From assembly GCA_002104905.1 (NCBI GenBank), contig MCFE01000768.1, forward strand, positions 1 through 38,096: 38,096 nucleotides of DNA. Direction: 5' to 3'. A program made the translations under genes and the position numbers. Every line of letters starts with the position of its first letter. The first letter of the stretch is position 1. Origin of the DNA: Basidiobolus meristosporus CBS 931.73 (lineage: Eukaryota; Basidiobolomycota; Basidiobolomycetes; Basidiobolales; Basidiobolaceae). The notes beneath the pieces are model-generated. The model was not told the DNA's origin. It searched no databases and saw only the letters and a list, made by a program, of their open reading frames with translations. Shown one piece after another: positions 1 through 8,782 of the stretch.

Positions 1-2
1 TG

Positions 3-134
3 CAAAAACTGGCAGATGAGGTGCTAGACCTTGCAGTGCTGGCTGAAGACCTGAACATATGGGAACCAGTGAATGAACAGTGGCCAAAAGCTGCAGGGCT
101 CCCACCAAGACGGGGAAAAAGGGCAGTAAAATAG
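3..134 (+). pseudogene. ORF2 C-terminal fragment, Tnp2 transposon copy A0
   Basis: This open stretch enters from the left edge and ends at a TAG. It encodes the C-terminal end of the unknown second protein (ORF2) of the Tnp2-type transposon. The motif LADEVLDLAVLAEDLNIWEP matches the ends of ORF2 in copies C (near 26890-26970) and D (near 31730-31830). The upstream part lies outside the window, so I cannot say whether this copy is intact. No known domain is visible and the function is unknown. Confidence 0.6.
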
Positions 135-390
135 ATGTTTGTATTGAATAGTGGATTCTAATAGAGTCACTTGTTGCATGTGGGGTTGGTCTTAATATTA
201 TTTTAGGGCATAGGGACTTGAATGGGTCAATGTAATTGGCAACTGAGATACAACTGCGTTTCAATTGACACAAATCAATTTGTATGCATGATATGTAAGA
301 GAATTAGCTAAGTCATAAAGTAAGGAGTGTGTAAAAGAGGCAAGTGTCAATCATTGTACACAAATGTAGGAGATGATAGAGTGTCTGGGA
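135..390 (+). other. ORF2 3' flank of transposon copy A0
   Basis: This is non-coding sequence homologous to the region after ORF2 in copy C (27050-27290). Shared blocks include the stretch around GGCATAGGGACTTG and the one around ACACAAATGTAGGAG. The homology stops at 390, where an LTR-B fragment begins. No gene is visible. Confidence 0.55.
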
Positions 391-898
391 TGTGCTGCTA
401 TCTGAACTTCCAATCCCAAACTACCTGACACTCCCAGCAATCCATGCTGACAGCCAACTGACCTTGGAGGTACTACTTGTGAGGAATATTCAGAGTGGGT
501 TTTTTGATTATATTCCATTTTTGCCCAGGTTTGTACTTGTACAGGCAAATATGCTTTTCTCTCTTTGTAACCATTGATCACAGCTGCTTTTTTATCAAGT
601 TACTGCTGGTGGAATTTTCAGTTATTTTGGCATTGGAAGCTTTAGTACATTGTGATCTCAAAAGATGCTAACCCTGGCAAATACTTATGTTATGGTGCCA
701 ATTAAGTTGGGGATTATAGCTCAACAGCTTTCCATTAACAAGCTTGTGGCTTTATTCCCCATCACATCAAAATAGAGACAAAACCCAAGTAGTCCTAGCA
801 AGCTTTTGCCAGAGGTTATTGCACCCCAGGAGTACCCCACACAAAAAACATCTGAGAAGTGTTGGATGTAACTCTCCCTTGGACTTATACACCACCAA
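391..898 (+). repeat. LTR-B fragment (partial solo LTR), Gypsy-B family
   Basis: This is the 3' half of an LTR-B in plus-strand sense. It ends near ...TATACACCACCA, matching the end of the full LTR at 1895-2963. The first half, which in the full copy carries the promoter, is missing. The right flank is the transposon end about 130 bp further on than expected, so host sequence was also lost here. No clear target-site duplication remains. Confidence 0.6.
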
Positions 899-941
899 AA
901 CAGCCCTTTGATGGGATCAACATGGTTATCTTCCATGGGGA
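899..941 (+). repeat. Right terminal end of transposon copy A0
   Basis: The block CCCTTTGATGGGATCAAC followed by a degenerate TTCCATGGGG aligns with the right end of copy C (27463-27499, GATGGGATCAT then TTTTCATAGGG). It is the probable terminus of the copy whose ORF2 end lies at 3-134. Confidence 0.45.
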
Positions 942-1100
942 CCTTGTTGGTCCATGAGTAACTGATTAATGCTCAAGTAAGCCCTATGCAGTAAAAACTG
1001 GCTGTGAACCATGCAATACCTTGCATGCTATCTGCATGCTTCATGGCTGAGAGGCTTGTTACAATAGCTACATTTTAGGTACAAATTCATGCATGTAGCA
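942..1100 (-). pseudogene. Transposase N-terminal fragment, copy A1
   Basis: On the minus strand, 985-1071 encodes a broken piece of the transposase N-terminus with the zinc-type motif CSYCNKPLSHEACR. An in-frame stop follows where other copies read QHRKYY. The neighbourhood matches the divergent transposase/ORF2 arrangement: ORF2 pieces of the same copy follow on the plus strand from about 1100. The start codon region is not recognisable. Confidence 0.5.
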
Positions 1101-1457
1101 TTTATCAAGGAAAAAAGGTAGCTCAATACAAGAAGCGCACAGTCAATGTGGCAGTGAAGGACTGTGCAACAATAAAACATGAAGCAATCTCAGGAGCCAA
1201 TCACAAGCCAAGCTCAAGGCTAATCACAAACAGCAAAGAAACATTAGGTTACTGTGAGAGTGCCTGTAAGGGACAAGCAAGCAAAAATACATCTACTAGT
1301 GCAGCATTCATGAAGGAGAAATGTAGTACAATACAACACATACTCAACATCTGTAGTTGCAATAGAAATACACCAGTTCATATGCAGGAAAAGTAAGGGC
1401 ACTGGTTGAGTCAGGAAGTAAGCAGTGTGAAAAAGAGGCAATGGCCAATAAATATAC
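1101..1457 (+). pseudogene. ORF2 middle fragment and 3' flank, copy A1 (deletion derivative)
   Basis: Plus-strand sequence at 1101-1340 resembles the lysine- and serine-rich middle of ORF2 in copy C (26200-26460); both read AAGAAGC(G/A)C near the same point. At about 1400 it jumps to the post-ORF2 flank (GGTTGAGTCAGGAAGTAAG, also at 27201). Most of the C-terminal coding region is therefore deleted. The flank is cut at 1457 by Gypsy-A and resumes at 4623, as alignment with 27230-27320 shows. Confidence 0.55.
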
Positions 1458-1783
1458 TGCTACTAGTCTTGGTATAAGAGTTGTAGAGGAATAGGGAGTT
1501 TAGCTAGTGTTGTATTCATTAAAACTTGAACTGATTTTTATTGGGGTTCCAGCAGCTCCTACTATACATATAACCAGATCAATTGGTGACTATTTGTATT
1601 TCTTAATATAGGCTGTGGCTGAAGACTCATTTGATTGCATCATCCTCACCCAAAAAGATCCTACTTAATAACTCTATTTCCATCTGATAAGGATCTGCTG
1701 ATTCATTTGCTGACTAATGCTACTGATTTGATAGAAAATACTGATATACTGATAAGCTAAACATATAACTGATTGGTTTGGCA
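1458..1783 (-). repeat. LTR-A, 3' LTR of Gypsy-A (truncated)
   Basis: It is homologous to the 369-bp LTR-A copies at 7311-7679 and 4251-4618. The outer end reads TGCTACTAGTC for TGTTACAAGTC. About 45 bp of the inner end are lost, and the sequence runs straight into an integrase fragment. Confidence 0.7.
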
Positions 1784-1894
1784 GTATCTGAATAAAGTCA
1801 ATTCCCCATTTTTCAAATGGTCTTACAGGCTCCAGGGGACAGAGTTCAACAACTCTCTGTGGTTGGGGTTGTCTCAGTATTCCTGGAAGACCGT
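1784..1894 (-). pseudogene. Gypsy integrase fragment
   Basis: The minus strand encodes a short piece with PVRPFEKWGIDFI. This is the typical start of the retroviral-type integrase core, and its Asp is the first of the DDE triad. It lies between LTR-A and LTR-B and probably comes from Gypsy-A. The rest of pol is gone. LTR-B inserted at its upstream end, with CCGT on each side (1891-1894 and 2964-2967). Confidence 0.55.
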
Positions 1895-2480
1895 TGTGGT
1901 GGTGTATAAGTCCAAGGGTGAGATACATCCAACACTTCTCAAGTGTTTTGTGTGTGGTGTGTTCACTGGGTGCAATAACCTCTGGCAAAAGCTTGCTAGG
2001 AATACTTGGGTTCTGTCTTTAATCTAATGTGAATGGGAATAAAGCCACAAGCTTGTCAAGGGAAAACTATTGAGCTACAATCCCCAACTTAGTTGGTGTC
2101 TTAACAAAAGTATGTGCAGGGTTCATAGTCCTTTGAGATGACAATGTACTAAAGCTTCCAAAGTCAAAACAACTGTGACTCCACCAGCAGGGATTTGATA
2201 AGAATGCAGCTGTGGTAAATAGTTACAAAGATAGAAAAGTATCCTTGCATGTACAAGAACAAACTTGGGAAAGAATCAAATATAATAAAAGATACCTACT
2301 CTGAGTATTCCTCACAAGTAGTGCCTCCAAGGTCAGATGGCTGTCAGAGTGGTTTCCTGGGAGTGTCCTGTGGTCTAGGGTTGGAAGTTCAGGTAGCAGC
2401 AGGTAGCAGTGATCACACTAATTAACAAGTCAGTATATTGATAAAAGGGATGATGATTTATTGTTGAGGGATAGCCTCCC

Positions 2481-2487
2481 TTATATA
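2481..2487 (-). promoter_or_regulatory. TATA box of LTR-B
   Basis: On the minus strand the sequence reads GTATATAAGGGAGG, a strong TATA-type core promoter. It lies about 35 bp downstream of the triple heat-shock-like motif. The same motif is kept in the Gypsy-B 3' LTR at 13144-13150. Confidence 0.55.
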
Positions 2488-2522
2488 CTTTTCTCACTGG
2501 CTAAGTGATTACTAATCATAGT

Positions 2523-2606
2523 GTTCCAGAAGGTTCCAGATATCAACAGAAATCTTAATGACATCAGAATGACCCAAGAATGTTCCAAGTAGGTGCCGGA
2601 AGGTTC
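2523..2606 (-). promoter_or_regulatory. Heat-shock-element-like cluster in LTR-B
   Basis: 2524-2536 reads TTCCAGAAGGTTC, a perfect three-unit TTCnnGAAnnTTC array. Two further two-unit sites follow: GAATGTTC at 2578-2585 and GAAGGTTC at 2599-2606. Arrays of nGAAn are the binding pattern of heat shock factor. Their place just upstream of a TATA box suggests a promoter role, which is an inference. Confidence 0.5.
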
Positions 2607-2963
2607 TAAGAGGAACAGCACATGCAACTAAGCAGGAATCAGTATTCTGAAACCTGTATAACATAGGGTTATCATTTATAGTATGGAAATGGTAGGGATG
2701 GTGACATGGGTTGATCGTGTGCTATGGGTACTGGCGCGGGTACTTGCCTAATATAGAAGTACTTATGGCTAGTTATATTACATAAGTGAGGGGTAAATAA
2801 TGCAATAAGGTAAGCAGGTGTGATAGTCAACCAGCTTATGGGATAGTACTGATTGAGTAAGACAAATGGGATAAAACTAAAATAAGTGTAGTAGAGATAT
2901 AAGGAAGTAGAAAATAAGGAAATGAGTACATCTGTCAGTGTGTGTCACTGTCACCCCACTACA

Positions 2964-3285
2964 CCGTCTGCATTAGGGGCATGAATGTTAAAGGGGCATT
3001 GGTGAGGCCAAAACTCATAAACAAGTACTTGTAATAGACTTGTTCCGCTGGATAGTGCCACATTGAGCCATCAGTGCCAAACGATGCCATAGAGTGCCTA
3101 TACTTGGCCTCCTTGGCACACTATGGCATCATTTGGCACTCATGGCTCAATATGGCACTATCCAACAGAACAAGTTTAATGTCCATATCTGGTCCTGAAG
3201 GCTGTCCCAGCAATGTCTTCTGGCTTCACCCTAATCTGGTTTTATCCTGATATGAGGTCAATCTAGCTAAAACTAAAGGTGAGCT
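2964..3285. other. Gypsy-A interior without recognisable coding
   Basis: Apart from the 140-bp foldback element at 3037-3176, I see no recognisable coding or RNA signal here. It lies between the LTR-B insertion and the gag pseudogene and is presumably decayed Gypsy-A interior. Confidence 0.4.
3037..3176. repeat. Short foldback (MITE-like) element, 140 bp
   Basis: It is a near-perfect hairpin: two arms of 62 bp (starting GACTTGTTCC) around a 16-bp loop. The flanks TAATA (3032-3036) and TAATG (3177-3181) form a 5-bp target duplication with one mismatch. The arms match the ends of the 732-bp foldback at 21700-22431, so this is an internally deleted member of that family. Confidence 0.8.
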
Positions 3286-4192
3286 TCAAGTCTTCTTCAG
3301 TTCATCCTTCATGTTACTATGCTCCAGGGCTTCAATATGATTAAAGGTTCTTGATAGCTGTTGTACATTTCTTCTCTGAGGGCAGCACTTTGCAATAAGT
3401 CCCTGCTGGTGGCAAATAATGCAAAGTCCTTTCTTCTTACATTCTTCTAAGGTAGGATTCTTCTGCATAGCATCTATTTCCATTAGCACTGCTTCTTATT
3501 GTCTTCTTTCATAGTGGTTGTAGGCTCTCTGATTAGTGATTGAGGGCTTCCCAACTCCAAACATAGCTGAATCAAAGTCAATGGCAATCTTGATGGCTTC
3601 TACAATATATCTGAGGTCTTCAATAGTTCACTTCCTTAAGAGTTCTTTCTTTCAACCCATCAATAAAGTATTCAATTTGATCCAAAGGGTTCATTCTTTC
3701 AATTTGTCCAAATAGACATATATATTCATAGATGTATTCTTGGACCATTCCTTTCTGTCTGAGTGTCCTCAACTTTCTTCTTGGTAGTATCTGCTGGTGT
3801 GGGGGTTCAAAGGCATCCTTAATTTCCAACACAAACTCATTCCAGGTAGAGATTGTAGAGAATCCCATTATGGTAGCTGACCTGATCTTGTTGTGGTACC
3901 CCTGTAGAGCTGCATCTGCCAGGTAAGAGGCTGCATCATGTAACTTGCTTTCTGTTGCAATTCTTTTAGCCTTGGAAGCTACTTCAATCTGGAAGTGCCA
4001 GGCCCCCACATTTTCATTGATTTTACCATGGTACTGGTTGATCTTCACACTAAAGTTGCTCTTAACAGAGTCTTGCTGGCTTTTGGCAATGGTAGTCATT
4101 CCTTGTTGCTGCTGGCTAAGGATCTGGGGTAACAGTTGCTGCTGGGCCAGGATTTGTTGCTTAACATTCTTCCATTCTTGATTTTTGGACAT
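3286..4192 (-). pseudogene. Gypsy-A gag (broken)
   Basis: The minus-strand frame starts at ATG 4192 and runs 190 residues. The N-terminus is glutamine-rich (QQQLLPQILSQQQQ). A Gypsy gag capsid-like stretch follows, with FEPPHQQILPRRKLRTLRQ and the usual VQEY...F..QIERM...D...YFIDGLK pattern. Coding then continues in other frames past a stop near 3620 and a break near 3490, ending in a zinc knuckle at about 3390-3430. That knuckle reads CIICHQQGLIAKCC, with Leu where CX2CX4HX4C needs His. The protein would have packaged element RNA, but this copy cannot make it whole. It lies just downstream of the LTR-A 5' LTR. Confidence 0.7.
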
Positions 4193-4250
4193 CTTGAGGG
4201 AAGCTTCTTCTTTCTTCAGAAGGGAGGTTTCTGGTGATTGCTGCTATCAA

Positions 4251-4618
4251 TGTTACAAGTCTTGGCATAAGAGTTGCAGAGGAATAGGGAGTTTAGCTAG
4301 TGTTGTACTCACTAAAACTTGATCTGCTTTTTATTGAGGTTCCAGCAGCTGCTTGAATACATTTTTCCAGAACAATAGCTGACTAATTGTATTTCCTAAT
4401 GTAGGCTGTGGCTGAAGACTCATTTGATTGCATCATCATCACCCAATAAGATCCTATTGAATATCTCTATTTCTGTTTGATAAGGATGTGCTAATTCATT
4501 TGCTGACTAATGCTACTAACCTGATAGATAATACTGATCTACTGATAAGCTAAGCATACAACTAATTGATTTGACTGAAACTGATCTAACTTAAACATTC
4601 AAGCGGTAGATCATAGCA
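4251..4618 (-). repeat. LTR-A, 5' LTR of Gypsy-A (368 bp)
   Basis: On the plus strand it reads TGTTACAAGTC...GATCATAGCA. It is homologous over its length to the solo LTR-A copies at 7311-7679 and 21539-22644. It lies directly upstream of gag on the minus strand, which ties LTR-A to a Gypsy element with that gag. The outer flank is ATAC. Confidence 0.75.
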
Positions 4619-4622
4619 ATAC

Positions 4623-4839
4623 CAAAAATTGGAGGTGCCCAACTGCTGGAGATTGAAAGCTGACAGAATTGGCAGAGAACTGACCAAAAGCCACTTATGT
4701 ATTGTAGTGATGAAAAATTTGGATCATATTTTGTGAAATATGAGGGGCTATTTTTTGAACCACCTTAGCATAGTGCCCTGATAAAATCAATACTTCTTAT
4801 TTGCAGAATCTCAATTTGCAACATTTAGTTGACAGGATC
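4623..4839 (+). repeat. Transposon copy A1, right terminal region
   Basis: It continues the flank interrupted at 1457. The block TTGGCAGAGAACTGACC aligns with 27312 in copy C and with 12400 and 5270 (both inverted). A recognisable TIR terminus is not preserved. No gene is visible. Confidence 0.5.
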
Positions 4840-5230
4840 TTCACAATTGCATTTCATAGGGTAGCTTCTTAGAGGCAAAGGTAAAGGTGTCACCTTTTAT
4901 AACTGTGCTCATTGCTCCTTGAGCTCTTCCAGGCAATGTTGTATTTGTCAGCTTGTCAATTCTATGAGGGACTTGAAGGTAATCTTAAGGATGAAGCTTG
5001 GATATGGCTGTATGTGTGACTGGGTTCTGCTTCCTACCACTCCACATATCCACACCATGGGAAACTCTCAAATGGTGAAGCATTGCTCATTGTTCCCTAC
5101 TTGCTAAGCAAGTTAGAGTTGAAACTAAACACAGCAGTAGCAGATATTGCTGCATTCAGCTTCAGGCCTTCAGTGGAGCTACTTGAATCATATTGCAAAC
5201 TCCATTTCACAAAAACCTTATTCAGAAATT
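4840..5230 (-). pseudogene. Transposase fragment, DUF4218-like region (copy E)
   Basis: Minus-strand sequence aligns with 22780-23130 of copy C over the part that encodes the DUF4218-like block and what follows. Shared pieces include GGACTTGAAGGTAAT and GGAAACTC(T/C)CAAA(T/A)GGTGAAGCA. No frame is open over any useful length. It abuts an inverted ORF2 end, so it is a rearranged scrap. Confidence 0.5.
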
Positions 5231-5889
5231 TTCATAACAACAATTTGAAAATGGCTTCTGATTGGTTCTCTGCCAATGTCATAACTTTCTTATCATGGAT
5301 ACTCCATCACCCCCTATAATTATTTGCATTGACTGGTTATTGCCTCTTTTTCATACTCCTTACTTCCTGCCTCAACTAACTCTCTTACTTTTTAGGCTTA
5401 CAACTTGATTTATTTTTGTTGAAACTTCAGTTGTACCTCAATTGCTAATTGTATTGTCCTATACAAGTCCCTACACCTTACACTAATAATTAGCGCAACT
5501 CCATACTCAACAGGTGACTCTGTTGAAATTTACCGCTTAATCAGTATTTCTGCTGTAATGCTCTGTGTTCATGACATTAACAGGAACCCTTTGGCTTTAT
5601 GCCAGTGTTTGTGCACTGGTCCCCATATTCATTTAGTTGTTCCCACATGTCCTGGTCTTCAGCTGGCACTGCAAGGTTTAGCTCCTCATCTGCCAGTCTC
5701 TGCAATAAATCCTTGCAATATTCAAGTGAGTTTTCTTGGGCGCTGCTCTTAAAAAGTGCTTAACCTCTTGGTGTGCTCACTAATGCTCCAAAACTCCACT
5801 GTGTGCATTGTGCTAATCTGTTAAGTTCTTGACATGGTTACCCTATCTCATAGCAGGATCTCCATTATGACAACAATGGAGGATGTGGA
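5231..5889 (-). pseudogene. ORF2 C-terminal fragment with 3' flank, inverted
   Basis: From 5889 down to 5558 the minus strand matches the C-terminal coding part of ORF2: the LEYCKDLLQRLADE-type segment is at about 5690-5750. 5231-5550 is the reverse complement of the post-ORF2 flank seen at 135-390 and 27050-27330, including the TTGGCAGAGAACCAATCAG block. At about 5890 it fuses directly to the C-terminal part of transposase copy B. That is not the normal gene order, so a rearrangement has joined two copies. Confidence 0.55.
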
Positions 5890-7047
5890 GGGTGTTACAA
5901 AGCACTGTGCAAACACTTTTATATTTGTTAACTTTATTTGACTGTAAATCCTAATCAAAATAATGTTGACCTGCAGGCAGGTCCAGTTTGGATTAGCCGT
6001 CAAGATGCAATTGCACATGTAGTTTGCATCAGATAATATTATGGCCTCCTGCTTACTGTCCACTACAAATGTGCATACCTGCTGCAATTGACATACTTTT
6101 ATCACCTTAATGTTAAGGCTTCTTAATGTGATACTTGCAAAGTAGCTATATATGTTGTGTTGATGGTGGCAAATACATCTTGCAAACATGTGCTAGGTTG
6201 CCTCCACTTCTGCCATGACTGCCTCTTCAATATCTGCAAAGAACTTTTTGATATTTAGCTAGTATATTCCCTCTCTGTGCTGGATTCTGGTTCCCCTAAT
6301 AGGTGCACTCTGGCTGTTGTTTGTGTGAACTTAGTATTTAATGGTGAAGCAATTGGCTTGTAACCAAGAGAAACTAGGCATACCTTGGTAAAGTTTTCCT
6401 GATAAAAATTAGTTGCTTGTTGTACCCATCCCAACTTTGCATTACTTAACTAATTACCTGCACATTGGGGTGGCTTAGCTTCTTAATGTCATAGGTATTG
6501 ATGTCTACAAGTGCATATCTGTCCTCAGTGTTTTCTAACTCTTTCTGGCTATCCCCCATGTGCCTACTTATGACATCCATGACAGACTCAAAGGTAATAT
6601 TCATGATGAAATTGGGATATGGTAGTACTTGCACTTGACTTGTCTTTCTTTCTCCTCACACATCTGCTCCATAGGAAACTCCCAAAAGGTGAAGCAAGGC
6701 CCATTATTCTCAACACACCAAGTAAGATGGAGTATCAAATGGATGCAGTAGCAGCAGAGATCAATGCATTCAGCTTTATGTTTGTAGTATAGCTTCTCAA
6801 ATCCTCTCACAAACTCTTTGCACAAACCTGTAAGTGCATCAAGTTGACATTTGTTATCTGATTCTGGATAAATATATCTACAATGTCCACATATGACTCC
6901 CAATGCTTCCAATGGACTGTTGGTAGAAATGGCTTCTGAGGACTACATGAATACATACATATCCAGCTCATCCAGTCCTTGCACTTGTATTGTTGTGTAT
7001 GAGTATGAATGTTGATTGGCACCTGTGAGAGGTGCTTAAGGTAGTGG

Positions 7048-7759
7048 TGCAGAGGGGTCACAATGACACCCACTTCATTCTTATCAAGTCCCTGCTGGTG
7101 GAGTTTACAGTTGTTTTGACTTTGGAAGCTTTGGTACATTTTCATCTCAAAGGACACCAAACCCAGCACATACTTTTGGCAAGATGACAACTAAGTTGGG
7201 GATTGTATCTCAGTAGTTTTCCTTTGATAAGCTTGTAGCTCTGTTCCTCTTCACATTCAAGTAGTGACAGAACTCAAGTGTCCCTAGCAAGCTTTTGCCT
7301 GAGGTTATTGTGTTACAAGTCTTGGTTTAAGAGATGTAGAGGAATAGGGAGTTTAGCTAGTATTGTATTAACCAAAGCATGAACTGATCTTTATTGAGAT
7401 TCCTCCAGCTCCTTATATACATATAGCCAGATCAATTGCCAACTATTTGTATTTCCTAATGTAGGCTGTGGCTGATGACTGATTTGATTGCATCATCATC
7501 ACCCAATAAGATCCTACTAAACATATCTTTATCTGGCTGATAAGGATCTGTTGATTAATTTGCTGACTAATGCTACTGATTTGATAAATAACACTGATAT
7601 ACTGATTACCTAAACATATAGCAAATTGATTTGACTAACAACTGATCTAACTTAAGCATTCAAGCGGCAGATCACAACAATAGCACCAAGTGAGCACCTC
7701 ACCCACAACACTTGCAAAGTGTTGGACATATCTCTCCCTTGGACTTATACATTACCACA
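7048..7759 (+). repeat. Solo LTR-B, internally deleted, in transposase copy B
   Basis: It starts TGCAGAGGGGTCAC and ends ATTACCACA. The flanks are GTGG (7044-7047) and GCAG (7760-7763). The uninterrupted site in copy C (near 23355) reads AGTGG-ATACTCTG, which fixes both borders. After about 26 bp the LTR jumps to its second half, losing the promoter. It is itself interrupted by a solo LTR-A (7311-7679). Confidence 0.7.
7311..7679 (-). repeat. Solo LTR-A (369 bp) inside LTR-B
   Basis: It runs TGTTACAAGTC...GATCACAACA. The flanks are ATTG (7307-7310) and ATAG (7680-7683), a 4-bp duplication with one mismatch. It splits the LTR-B stretch GAGGTTATTGCACC, which is continuous at 808-825. It therefore inserted after LTR-B. 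Confidence 0.8.
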
Positions 7760-8560
7760 GCAGATACTCTGTAATATCTTGCCAATTCTTTCAAATTTCT
7801 GCAGGTTCACCAAGGGCTCTTGTAGCCTGAAATGCCTCATGTACAACTTGGTCATCAGTATAGGATATTGTTGAAATGCAAATGCACTGCTCCCAGTGTA
7901 AAGCTTTTGCTCCAACAGATACCCTCTGTCTTAAGTATATCTAATTTCCAATTGATTCCAAATTCTGGCAAATGGCTTATAACTTGCCAACTTTGCTGCA
8001 ATTGCATGCTGACTTCTGTGGGAGATTCAGGTTGACAAGAATTAGTGGACAGCAGGATCTGCTGGTAGAGTACTTGTTTAATCAGATCTGTCAAGTGCCA
8101 AGGCAAAGGCACAGTCATGCACAATGGAGGCATTTTCCAGTGAGAATGCCACACAGCTGCTAACACATGCTGGTATCAGGACAGTCTCTGGGTCATATGT
8201 TGCCAGCCACATGAGAATTGTTCATTTATACCATGTGCATGGTAAGTTGCAATCAAGGATGCTTTGGCAAGAAGTATTAGTAAATCCTTAAAGCCCCTAG
8301 CACTGACATCAGTCAAAATGATCTGCTTCTCTTAGTGCAGCTAGGTGCTGTTATATAGGTCTCAGGTAGCTAGCAAGATATTTTTGGTATGGTAGTGACT
8401 GGTGAATGGTCAAATATGACTTGAGTGGCTATATCATGGCAATGATTCTGGTAATACTTCCTATGCTGTCTGTGTGCTTCATGGCTGAGCAGCTTGCTAC
8501 AGCAGCCATATGCTCTTTTTCTTTTCTCTGATGGTGTAGAATTAAAGTAGTCTTTACCAT

Positions 8561-8782
8561 GGGGTAAGCAGTTTGATTAGCAATAGCATAATGCTATTTT
8601 ATCAATTTTTTGTCAGTACTCATGTGAATTTGAGACAGTATTGTATTAGAACCATTGCCCCTACATGATTGAAAGATTCAATGATGGCCTGGCATGGTAG
8701 GCACTATAAATAGAGCTGTCACACCATGTGCACACAAGTGTGAAACCTCAACTCCCCTTTGGTTTGACTCACTTCCATAAAC
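8561..8782. promoter_or_regulatory. Divergent intergenic promoter of copy B
   Basis: This 222-bp gap separates the transposase ATG (minus, 8560) from the ORF2 ATG (plus, 8783). It is conserved at 24888-25107 and 33823-34044. A TATA-type motif, CTATAAATAGAG (8704-8715), faces ORF2 about 70 bp before its ATG. CCCCTTTGGTTTGACTCACT just before ORF2 is conserved in copy C. Confidence 0.5.

Larger units (their letters stand above)
1895..2963 (-). repeat. LTR-B, full-length solo LTR (1069 bp)
   Basis: In minus-strand sense it starts TGTAGTGGGG and ends CCACCACA, giving inverted ends TGTRGTGG. The 4-bp flanks are both CCGT. It carries a TATA box (2481-2487) and heat-shock-element-like motifs upstream of it. 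It is the most complete LTR-B in the window; the copies at 391, 7048, 12557, 30651 and 32761 are truncated or internally deleted. The same family forms the LTRs of Gypsy-B. Confidence 0.7.
1458..4618 (-). mobile_element. Gypsy-A remnant with flanking 4-bp duplication ATAC
   Basis: This is a Gypsy-type LTR retrotransposon remnant on the minus strand. It is bounded by LTR-A copies at 4251-4618 (5' LTR) and 1458-1783 (3' LTR, damaged). The 4 bases on each side are ATAC (1454-1457 and 4619-4622). Removing the element restores continuous homology with copy C of the transposon (27230-27320), which confirms both borders. Only a gag pseudogene and a short integrase piece survive. A full LTR-B and a 140-bp foldback element were later added inside. 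Confidence 0.75.
5890..8560 (-). pseudogene. Tnp2-type transposase, copy B (deleted and interrupted)
   Basis: The frame starts at ATG 8560 (MVKTTL...) with a degraded zinc motif (GCCSKLLSHEAHRQH). At about 8040-8070 it reads LNKYSTSRSCCPLILVNLNLP, the start of the Tnp2 core. It then jumps to the KSACNCSKVGKL segment, so roughly 400 bp of the core seen in copy C are missing. The DUF4218-like block follows at 6640-6910 (CYCIHLILHLTWCVEN, then FTFWEFPMEQ). The C-terminal part at 5848-6189 includes MFARCICHHQ and KQEAIILSDANYM. A solo LTR-B (7048-7759) interrupts it. No function is possible. Confidence 0.7.

Noticed and set aside
1674-1988. A 104-residue minus-strand open frame taken as one protein
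   Set aside because: It joins the end of LTR-B, an integrase fragment and LTR-A. Only 1784-1894 is real coding sequence.
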